From CAZCJU01 sp964562175 (GTDB lineage: Bacteria > Bacillota > Clostridia > Oscillospirales > CAG-272): DNA of 64,000 bases. The translations under genes and the position numbers were made by a program. Positions 1-6,904 of this stretch are shown piece after piece. Location of the stretch: NCBI GenBank assembly GCA_964562175.1, contig CAZLRV010000010.1:19594-83593 (forward strand). The letters run 5' to 3'. Each line of letters starts with the position of its first letter. Position 1 is the first letter of the stretch. A model generated the notes under the pieces. That model saw only the letters and a list, made by a program, of their open reading frames with translations, had not been told where the DNA came from and ran no database searches.

Positions 1-62
1 TTGCGGTTCATCCGTTTGACTACTTCCCCACTTTGAGTAAGGGACTCAAGCTGTATTTGTAA
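1..62 (+). CDS. C-terminal end of an upstream protein (partial)
   Basis: An open frame runs from the window edge (first whole codon at base 3) to a TAA at 60-62. It encodes about 19 residues ending in VHPFDYFPTLSKGLKLYL. The rest lies outside the window. In many Firmicutes the gene before an S41 processing peptidase encodes an M23/LytM murein hydrolase activator in an ftsE-ftsX-M23-ctp cluster, and such proteins often end in a short hydrophobic tail of this kind. That assignment rests on neighbourhood only; the fragment is too short to identify. Confidence 0.35.
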   Translation, partial: AVHPFDYFPTLSKGLKLYL

Positions 63-95
63 TTTGCGAATCCAATTCGTCAAATATATACAAAT

Positions 96-124
96 ATTTC
101 GCACCGCACGTGGTATGATATAAT
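96..124 (+). promoter_or_regulatory. Possible promoter for the S41 peptidase gene
   Basis: A perfect TATAAT lies at 119-124 with no good -35 hexamer 17 bases upstream. It precedes a hairpin leader and the peptidase gene, so the gene probably has its own start of transcription in addition to any read-through from upstream. Confidence 0.4.
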
Positions 125-148
125 ACGGTGATGCCACGCAAGGTGTCG

Positions 149-193
149 CGGGCAGGAAGAGGATATGCTTAGGTATATCCTCCGACCTGCCCG
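149..193 (+). promoter_or_regulatory. Long hairpin in the 5' leader of the S41 peptidase gene
   Basis: CGGGCAGG (149-156) pairs with CCTGCCCG (186-193), and inside it GAGGATAT (159-166) pairs with ATATCCTC (175-182), leaving an asymmetric internal loop. No T-tract follows, so it is not a standard intrinsic terminator. It lies between the TATAAT at 119 and the start codon at 233. It may be a structured leader, an mRNA-stability element or a protein binding site; function unknown. Confidence 0.45.
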
Positions 194-232
194 ACTTGCA
201 TATTAAAAGTGCGAAGAATTCGGAGGTTTTTA

Positions 233-1507
233 ATGGAAGAAGAATATGAAAACGAGCAAGACTCGGAAAACGAGGAGCTTGAACCGGAAAAAGAGCCGAA
301 AAAGCGAAAACGACAGCCGAAAATGCTCTCTTTGACCTCAAGCATTATATTGATAATTCTTTCCTGCGTGCTTACGTTTCAAATAACATATGTTTCGCAA
401 GCCAAGAAATACGAAAACGCACTCAATTCCGCATACGGCGACGAGCTTGATCTTTCTTTGCTCGGCGAATTGAATTCGCTTTACAAGAACAATTTCGTCG
501 GCAAGCTTGACAAGGATAAGCTCAATGAGGGAATACTTGAGGGCTATATAAAAGGCTCGGGCGACAAATACGGCAGTTACATGACAGCGGAGGAATTTGC
601 CGAGCATAGTGCGACGATGAAAAACAACGCCGTGGGTATAGGTGTTTCGGTAACATACAACGCCGAGAACGATGCCATTGAGATCCTGCGCGTCTATAAT
701 GACTCGCCTGCCCTGACTGCGGGCGTAAGGGTCGGAGACCTTATAATTGCCGTTGACGGTAAAAGCGTTTCCGAGGTCGGATACAACGATTCGGTGGATG
801 CCGTGAAGGGTGAGAAGGATTCCGTCGTGAAGCTTACCTTAAAGCGTGACGGTTCAAATACGGAGGTCTCCGTAAAGCGCCGCGAGGTAACCATAGAAAC
901 GGTGGAATACAAGTTGCTCGATGACAATATCGGATATATAAGAATAACCAATTTCTACGAAAAAACGCCCGATGAATTCAAGAGTGCCGTTCAGGCACTC
1001 AAAGATAAAAACGTATCGGGAATCGTGTTTGATGTGAGAGGAAACACAGGCGGCAGGCTCGATTCGATAACGAACGTGCTTGACTATCTGCTTCCCGAAG
1101 GTCCTCTTGTAAGAATTGCGGACAGCTCCGGCAATTTTGAAACGATAAGTTCAGATGAGGAGTGCATTGACATACCGATGACGGTGCTTGTCAACGGCAT
1201 GACCGCATCTGCGGCAGAGCTGTTCACCTCGGCGCTTATGGATTACGATAAGGCAACGGTCATCGGAACACAGACCTTCGGCAAGGGTACGGTCACATCG
1301 GCTAAGCCGCTTTCCGACGGCTCGTGGGTATATATTTCCACGGAGCTGTATTATCCGCCCTATTCGGATAATTTCGAGGGTGTGGGAATAACGCCCGATG
1401 TGGTTCTTGAGCTTCCCGACGAGGTCAAAAATATCAGCCTGTACAAGCTGAGCTATGAGCAAGACACACAGCTGAAAAAGGCTGTTGAAATATTAAAATC
1501 AAAATAA
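233..1507 (+). CDS. S41-family C-terminal processing peptidase (CtpA/CtpB-like)
   Basis: Secreted or membrane-anchored serine protease that degrades or trims proteins from their C-terminus outside the membrane. The ATG at 233 follows CGGAGG at 221-226 and is preferred over a GTG at 209. The 424-aa product has an acidic/basic cytoplasmic N-terminus, one membrane segment around residues 37-58, a PDZ domain (about 130-215) and an S41 catalytic domain. The Ser-Lys dyad fits S326 in NGMTASAAELF and K351 in TFGKGTV, with the family spacing of about 25 residues. Family members act in cell-wall remodelling or in proteolytic signalling during sporulation. It is followed 30 bp later by greA. Confidence 0.92.
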   Translation: MEEEYENEQDSENEELEPEKEPKKRKRQPKMLSLTSSIILIILSCVLTFQITYVSQAKKYENALNSAYGDELDLSLLGELNSLYKNNFVGKLDKDKLNEGILEGYIKGSGDKYGSYMTAEEFAEHSATMKNNAVGIGVSVTYNAENDAIEILRVYNDSPALTAGVRVGDLIIAVDGKSVSEVGYNDSVDAVKGEKDSVVKLTLKRDGSNTEVSVKRREVTIETVEYKLLDDNIGYIRITNFYEKTPDEFKSAVQALKDKNVSGIVFDVRGNTGGRLDSITNVLDYLLPEGPLVRIADSSGNFETISSDEECIDIPMTVLVNGMTASAAELFTSALMDYDKATVIGTQTFGKGTVTSAKPLSDGSWVYISTELYYPPYSDNFEGVGITPDVVLELPDEVKNISLYKLSYEQDTQLKKAVEILKSK

Positions 1508-1537
1508 GTATAACATATAAGAAAGAAGGAATGATTT

Positions 1538-2014
1538 ATGTCAGAGCAGATCTCAATAACAGAGGAAGGACTCAAAAAATTACAGGATGAGCTTGAATAC
1601 CTTAAAACGACAAAAAGAAACGAGGTCAGAGAAAGCGTTAAGGTGGCACGTTCATTCGGTGACTTAAGCGAAAACAGCGAATACGATGCCGCACGCACGG
1701 AGCAAGCGCAGGTCGAAGCAAAAATTGCGGAGCTTGAGGATATGCTTAAGCGCGTTAAGGTATTTTCCGAAAGCGAAATAACGACGGACAGAGTAAACGT
1801 CGGTGCAAGAGTAACGGTCTTGAACGAAACAGACGGTAAGCAGACCGAATATATTCTCGTCGGCTCAACCGAGGCTAACCCGTTTGAGCATAAAATATCG
1901 GACACCTCGCCAATAGGCAAGGCGATAATCGGAGCCAAGGTCGGTGACAAGGTAACTCTTAAGCTTGCAAACGGTGAAAAAACGCTTCTGATAAAAGAAA
2001 TAGGAAAACAATAA
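1538..2014 (+). CDS. greA: Transcription elongation factor GreA
   Basis: GreA rescues backtracked RNA polymerase by stimulating cleavage of the 3' end of the transcript in the secondary channel. The 158-aa length is standard. The N-terminal half is the coiled-coil hairpin, with the family motif SFGDLSENSEYDAAR in residues 40-60. The C-terminal half is the FKBP-like domain, including DTSPIGKAIIGAKVGD. The start ATG follows AGAAAGAAGG. It lies 17 bp before lysS, a common greA-lysS pairing in Firmicutes. Confidence 0.97.
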   Translation: MSEQISITEEGLKKLQDELEYLKTTKRNEVRESVKVARSFGDLSENSEYDAARTEQAQVEAKIAELEDMLKRVKVFSESEITTDRVNVGARVTVLNETDGKQTEYILVGSTEANPFEHKISDTSPIGKAIIGAKVGDKVTLKLANGEKTLLIKEIGKQ

Positions 2015-2031
2015 GTAAGGATACCGAGATC

Positions 2032-3519
2032 ATGAGTGAACAAATAGAAAACAACGAACAAGAACTGAGCGAGGTAGTGGCTATACGTCACGCAAAGCTT
2101 GACGCACTTAAAGAAAGCGGAAAAGACCCATTCGTTATAACAAAATACGACGTTACCGCAAAATGCAAGCAGATAAAGGAAGAATTTGAGACTCTCGAAA
2201 ATCAGACAGTAAGAATTGCCGGCAGAATGATGTCACGTCGTGACATGGGAAAGGCAAACTTTATAGATATTGCCGATTCCACCGGCATGGTTCAGGCGTA
2301 TATAAAGATCGACGATATAGGACAAGAGCTTTTTGATGATTATAAAAAGTGGGATATCGGCGATATAATCGGTCTTGAGGGCTTCGTATTCAAAACACGT
2401 AGAGGCGAGATATCGGTGCATGCAAAGAATTTAGTGCTTCTTTCCAAGTCACTGCTTCCCTTGCCCGAAAAGTGGCACGGTCTTAAGGACACGGACACAC
2501 GTTACCGTCAGAGATATGTCGATCTGATAGTCAATGCCGAGGTTCGCAATACCTTTGTTTGCAGAAGCAAAATAATAGCCGAAATGAGGAATTACTTAAA
2601 CGGAGAGGGCTTCTTGGAGGTTGAAACTCCCCTGCTTCACAATCAAGCGGGCGGTGCGGCTGCTCGTCCCTTCGTCACACACCACAATTCTCTCGATATA
2701 GATATGTATCTGCGTATAGCGCTTGAGCTTCATTTGAAGAGATTGATAGTCGGAGGCTTCGACAAGGTCTACGAAATAGGCAGAGTATTCCGTAACGAGG
2801 GCATGGACGCACGCCACAACCCCGAATTTACATTGATGGAGCTTTATCAAGCGTATACCGACTTTGAGGGAATGATGGATCTGAGTGAGAATCTTATAAG
2901 ACATCTTGCAAAGACCGTCGTAGGCTCAACGCAGATAAAATTCGGAGAATATGATATAGACCTTGAAAAGCCGTTTGAAAGACTTTCCATGCTTGATGCC
3001 GTAAAGAAATATTCCGGCGTTGACTTCAATATTATAACCTCGCTTGAGCAAGCAAGACATGCTGCGAAGAATTTTCATATTGAATTTGAAGAGCGTCATA
3101 AGATCGGCGATATACTCAATCTGTTCTTTGAAGAATATGCCGAAAAGAAGCTTATTCAACCGACGTTTATCACACATCATCCCGTTGAAATATCACCTCT
3201 TGCAAAAAGATGCCCCACCTCACCGAATTATACCGAAAGATTTGAGCTTTTCATCGCAGGCTCGGAGCATGCCAACGCATTTTCGGAGCTTAACGACCCC
3301 ATCGACCAACGTGCGAGATTTGAAGCCCAAGCGGCGCTCAAAGCACAGGGCGATGAAGAGGCTTGCGGCGTTGACGAAGATTTCCTCTGCGCCCTCGAAT
3401 ACGGTATGCCCCCCACAGGCGGTATCGGTATCGGCGTAGACCGCCTCGTTATGCTCTTGACAAATAATACCTCCATCCGCGATGTTCTTCTCTTCCCGAC
3501 AATGAAACCCATTGATTGA
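2032..3519 (+). CDS. lysS: Lysyl-tRNA synthetase, class II
   Basis: Charges tRNA-Lys with lysine. The 495-aa protein has an OB-fold anticodon-binding domain (about residues 55-150) followed by the class II catalytic core. Motif 2 is visible as FRNEGMDARHNPEFT (about 252-266) and motif 3 as GIGIGVDRLVMLL near the C-terminus (about 462-474). The start ATG is preceded by a modest AAGGA. The stop codon at 3517-3519 lies inside the first bases of the left direct repeat that bounds the BREX island, so this gene is the left chromosomal neighbour of the insertion. The reading frame is complete. Confidence 0.97.
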   Translation: MSEQIENNEQELSEVVAIRHAKLDALKESGKDPFVITKYDVTAKCKQIKEEFETLENQTVRIAGRMMSRRDMGKANFIDIADSTGMVQAYIKIDDIGQELFDDYKKWDIGDIIGLEGFVFKTRRGEISVHAKNLVLLSKSLLPLPEKWHGLKDTDTRYRQRYVDLIVNAEVRNTFVCRSKIIAEMRNYLNGEGFLEVETPLLHNQAGGAAARPFVTHHNSLDIDMYLRIALELHLKRLIVGGFDKVYEIGRVFRNEGMDARHNPEFTLMELYQAYTDFEGMMDLSENLIRHLAKTVVGSTQIKFGEYDIDLEKPFERLSMLDAVKKYSGVDFNIITSLEQARHAAKNFHIEFEERHKIGDILNLFFEEYAEKKLIQPTFITHHPVEISPLAKRCPTSPNYTERFELFIAGSEHANAFSELNDPIDQRARFEAQAALKAQGDEEACGVDEDFLCALEYGMPPTGGIGIGVDRLVMLLTNNTSIRDVLLFPTMKPID

Positions 3520-3532
3520 CATATTATTTTTC

Positions 3533-3582
3533 AAAGCCGTAATTTGATATCTTAAGATATCAAATTACGGCTTTCTTTTTTA
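3533..3582 (+). terminator. Intrinsic terminator of lysS, in DR-L
   Basis: Perfect 19-bp stem (3533-3551 with 3556-3574) closed by a TTAA loop and followed within two bases by a run of seven T at 3576-3582. It starts 14 bases after the lysS stop codon. A second, shorter hairpin (CCATG at 3604-3608 with CATGG at 3619-3623, then TTTTTT) follows in tandem. Confidence 0.93.
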
Positions 3583-3682
3583 AGCTGCACTTTAGGATAC
3601 GAGCCATGGTATAAAAGTCATGGTTTTTTGTCGCTTTAATTGTTAATAATGTTTTTACAATATATATATATATATATATATG

Positions 3683-3699
3683 ATGTGATATAATCACAT
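3683..3699 (+). promoter_or_regulatory. Extended -10 promoter overlapped by a perfect palindrome, in DR-L
   Basis: TGATATAAT at 3686-3694 is a TGn-TATAAT extended -10 element; only the (TA)n run lies where a -35 would be. A perfect inverted repeat, ATGTGAT-ATA-ATCACAT (3683-3699), overlaps the -10, the typical placement of a repressor operator. It points rightwards into the BREX operon, about 355 bases before the first start codon. The matching site in the right repeat keeps the -10 but only part of the palindrome. Confidence 0.55.
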
Positions 3700-3739
3700 A
3701 TATAGGAATCAACGACAAGATAAATTCGAAAACATTCGA

Positions 3740-4049
3740 TGCTCTCACGGGGTCAAAAGAACGTCAATCATACTCAAGCAGAAAGCTTCGGGGTTTCTTT
3801 AATGAAAAGTCAAAAATATTATAGAATATTTTGTCGAAACACATCGAGCTTCCGTTCAAACGACGGTGTACCATAATAGAGTTTGATAATACATTCAGAA
3901 ACGAAACAGCTTCTTGTTTCAAATACATAGTATGGAATCCGTTTATTCAGAACTATACCTAAGCCGGCGTCGAAATTGTCTGCCGTAGCAGCATAATCTG
4001 CGGAGATCATCAATGTGAATATCATAAAATATTGAAGGAGGCTAAAAGG
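3740..4049 (+). other. Non-coding leader between DR-L and the BREX operon
   Basis: About 310 bases without a supportable gene on either strand. It is A/T-rich, has no match to the right flank, and ends in a strong GAAGGAGG ribosome binding site at 4035-4042. A short inverted repeat GAAAC...GTTTC occurs at about 3902-3921. A 68-codon minus-strand frame here has no recognisable content. The region would be the 5' leader if transcription starts in DR-L. Confidence 0.6.
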
Positions 4050-6902
4050 ATGATCAAAGGAAATAAAACGATAATTGACGATTTTACGCAGTATCTCTCG
4101 GAAAAAGTATCTCCTTCTCAGCTCTCGGGGTTATACTTCTGTTTTTCTGAAATCGAGAATTTCTGTTTAAAAGTCAAAGTATTACATAAACCTCTATTTG
4201 AAACGACAGATTTTGAGACGATCAAAAAAGTCCGTCAAACAATAGAACAGAACAAGATTTTCAGAGTTACGCATAAGCGTCAGTATAATAAAATTCTGAT
4301 TGCTTGCAGGCAATATTATCTTTATATCAAAGAAGGTCATTTTCCTCAGGGAGAGAAACAATTCAAAGAGGAATGTAAGGATCGTTCGAAAAATATTGAA
4401 GCAGCATCGCAAAAAAACGCTGTCGGTAATGCTTCCGTTGAGACACAAATTGTACGAACAAATCAAGACGAGAGGCTTTTGCAGAAATATCCGATCGTTT
4501 ACAAGCAAGTATACAATGCACTTATAAATGCCGGTTGTTCATTATCAATTGAAATTATCTGCAATAAGATCGGGCGTATTGCTCGCTCTGCGGTGCTTGA
4601 AGAGATATTGGATAGTGTAAGTTGGGCAAAGTGGGTTGAGAACGAGTATTCTTTTTCAACTGAAATTGAGGAGCATCACATTGTCGCAAACGAGGTCAAT
4701 GAGAAATCAATAGTAAACGAAGCAAAAACCGCTGTTACCTACGTAATTGATTTCAACAGTTCCTTTGATCTTACTTACTCCAAGCCTATATCATTCACCT
4801 ATTTTGGAGCAAAAAAAGAATTCGGTAACACATGGGTCGATCTTTATATTGCTTTTTTCGAGGCAATTCACGAGGATCATCATCATTTGTTGAAGCCCGG
4901 TATGTCATTCTCAAAAACAGGCACACGAGTTGAACTTGCGGAAAATACAAATTACGATCTCATGATCGATCCAAAGCATATTCCCGGAACGAATCTAATG
5001 CTGGAAACCAATGTTAGTGCAAAAGATGTTGCTTCCAAAATCAAATACGTTCTTGAGCTGTGCGGCATTGACTTTGAAAATATTATAATCGGTTACATTA
5101 AAAAGAATGACGTTTCCCCCTCAAAGGAAGAGTGTCCCACTAATCCATCAAGAAGAGGAGCAAGCGGCTATAGCGCTGATTTTTACAATTTTCTATCAAA
5201 GAGATTAGGAATGGCAGAGGCAACTTGCCGTAGCTACGTTTCGGCTATCAATAACTGTGAATCATTTGCAAAAGAGCATCACTTTGTGTCTTGGCAACTA
5301 TACGGAGTACAACAAACCGCCGCAGAAGAAACTATTAAGCTCCTAATGGCAGATGAAGCTTTTCAAAAGTATACTGCGAGCCAACATAACAGATTTCGCA
5401 CAGCACTTCAAAAATATCTGTTGTTTGTTGGAAGCGAAGCTGTAATTCACAGCACTGCACCGGAACCTTATAGAACCGAAGTTGCCGCACCATATAGAAA
5501 TGAAGAATATGAGATGATGCTCAGCCGTTTTTTTCAAAAAGGATTTCGAATGGAATCTCCGCTTGAGATACGAAAATTCAGGCGATACTACTCGTCAACT
5601 TACGAAAAAGAGCTTCTCGATTCCGACGATGAAATAAGCTGCAATATTAGGAAGCTTGCAATTGAATACGACGGAAAAGCTTTCTTGCCCGTTGCAATGC
5701 TCAATGATGAAGTTAAAGCTCAACTGTATGCCTACATTGATTCCGCATTTGCCGAAGGAAAAAAAGCAATTTACTATCAGGCATTATACGCAGAGTTTGC
5801 AGAAACTTTTCTTGACCACCATATTCATAATGCAGATATGCTTAAAGCGTATTTATCTGCCACAGCTAATGGGAAATTCTATGTTCAAAAGAATTTTATA
5901 TCAAAGGAAGAAAATGTAACGATAGATCCGCTCTCGGAAATTCGCAAATGCCTCATTGAGTATGGTAGACCCGTAGAATACGAAGAATTATTTGAAGCGT
6001 TACCGCACATACCGCAGAAGAAAATCAAGTATCTATTAGCAAGCAATGGAGAGTTTATAAATAACGGACAAGGTACTTACTTTCATGAAAAAACAGTACG
6101 GCTTTCGGATGATGAGCTTGAAAGCATTGCCGAAATTATCAGCTGTACAATAGAAGACAAGGACTACATGGGCGGCAATGAGCTCTATGATGCAATTAAG
6201 GCGAAGTACGGTTACATTATAGAAGATAATAAGCTGCTATCCATATATGGCTTCAGAGACGCTCTGAGCGCAAAACTCGGCGATAGATTTTCTTTTAAGG
6301 GAAATATTATCAGCCGCTACGGCAACGAGTTATCTATGGCTGATGTATTTGCAAAATACGCCCAAACGCACGACAGCTTCACATTGTCTGAACTTCAGGA
6401 ACTTGCTTCTAATCTGGCAACAGTAATTTACTTTGATGCCGTATACGAAAACAGCCTGAGAGTCAGCAAAGAGCAGTTTGTATCTAAAGAAATGGCGCAG
6501 TTTGCAATCTCCGAGACCGATGATGTGCTTGATCGCATTTGTCTTGGAAAATATATTCCGATTTGTGAAGTTCAAAACTTCGGAATTTTCCCATATGGAG
6601 GATTTACTTGGAATAGTTATTTGCTGGAACACTATGTTGCAAGTTATAGCCATAAATACAAGCTTCTTCACAGAGGCTTCAGCGAAACGGAATGTGCGGG
6701 CGCAATAGTACGACGTTCCGCAAATATCAATAGCTTTGACGATTTAATTGTCGATATCTTAGTCAACGACCCGATCGAATTGAACCAATCCTCGGTACTT
6801 CAGTACTTGAGTGACAAAGGATATCTTGTGCGAAGAAGATATTCCGAAATTGAATCGCTTATGATCAAAGCGAAGGCACAGAAACAGAGGAGGGGCGACT
6901 AA
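4050..6902 (+). CDS. Large BREX-locus protein with tandem recombinase-like DNA-binding modules and winged-helix segments; function unknown
   Basis: First gene of the BREX operon, 950 aa. The ATG at 4050 is chosen because GAAGGAGG (4035-4042) sits 7 bases before it; an in-frame TTG at 4032 would lie upstream of that site. Residues about 5-105 and 375-475 each resemble the helical SAM-like core-binding domain at the N-terminus of tyrosine recombinases (for example FYNFLSKRLGMAEATCRSYV), but no R-H-R-Y catalytic domain follows. Residues about 245-350 form a separate alpha/beta-looking module (start ISFTYFG). The region about 625-690, including IPQKKIKYLLASNGEF, looks like a winged helix, with more such segments after it. 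No nuclease, methylase or ATPase motif is visible. I infer DNA binding, perhaps target recognition. The gene ends 2 bp before brxP, which implies co-translation. Confidence 0.6.
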   Translation: MIKGNKTIIDDFTQYLSEKVSPSQLSGLYFCFSEIENFCLKVKVLHKPLFETTDFETIKKVRQTIEQNKIFRVTHKRQYNKILIACRQYYLYIKEGHFPQGEKQFKEECKDRSKNIEAASQKNAVGNASVETQIVRTNQDERLLQKYPIVYKQVYNALINAGCSLSIEIICNKIGRIARSAVLEEILDSVSWAKWVENEYSFSTEIEEHHIVANEVNEKSIVNEAKTAVTYVIDFNSSFDLTYSKPISFTYFGAKKEFGNTWVDLYIAFFEAIHEDHHHLLKPGMSFSKTGTRVELAENTNYDLMIDPKHIPGTNLMLETNVSAKDVASKIKYVLELCGIDFENIIIGYIKKNDVSPSKEECPTNPSRRGASGYSADFYNFLSKRLGMAEATCRSYVSAINNCESFAKEHHFVSWQLYGVQQTAAEETIKLLMADEAFQKYTASQHNRFRTALQKYLLFVGSEAVIHSTAPEPYRTEVAAPYRNEEYEMMLSRFFQKGFRMESPLEIRKFRRYYSSTYEKELLDSDDEISCNIRKLAIEYDGKAFLPVAMLNDEVKAQLYAYIDSAFAEGKKAIYYQALYAEFAETFLDHHIHNADMLKAYLSATANGKFYVQKNFISKEENVTIDPLSEIRKCLIEYGRPVEYEELFEALPHIPQKKIKYLLASNGEFINNGQGTYFHEKTVRLSDDELESIAEIISCTIEDKDYMGGNELYDAIKAKYGYIIEDNKLLSIYGFRDALSAKLGDRFSFKGNIISRYGNELSMADVFAKYAQTHDSFTLSELQELASNLATVIYFDAVYENSLRVSKEQFVSKEMAQFAISETDDVLDRICLGKYIPICEVQNFGIFPYGGFTWNSYLLEHYVASYSHKYKLLHRGFSETECAGAIVRRSANINSFDDLIVDILVNDPIELNQSSVLQYLSDKGYLVRRRYSEIESLMIKAKAQKQRRGD

Positions 6903-6904
6903 TT

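Larger units (their letters stand above)
3512..3739 (+). repeat. Left flanking direct repeat of the BREX island (DR-L)
   Basis: About 228 bp that match 18823-19053 in the same orientation at roughly 85% identity by eye, with a few 1-3 bp indels. The match begins in the last codons of lysS (TTGATTGA) and ends at the shared ATTCGA-type sequence near 3735. It contains two terminator hairpins, a (TA)n run at about 3660-3681 and an extended -10 promoter. The two copies enclose all seven BREX-locus genes and one nuclease relic. The simplest reading is that they are the boundaries of an inserted segment. Confidence 0.9.

Noticed and set aside
3660..3681. Alternating TA tract considered as part of a CRISPR-like or satellite array
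   Set aside because: It is one uninterrupted dinucleotide run with no spaced repeat units, and it recurs only inside the two flanking repeats.
3819..4025. 68-codon minus-strand frame upstream of the BREX operon
   Set aside because: No ribosome binding site, no recognisable motif, and it lies within a likely leader region.
4050..6902. Reading the first BREX gene as a tyrosine recombinase
   Set aside because: Only the N-terminal binding module type is present, twice; no R...HxxR...Y catalytic segment follows.
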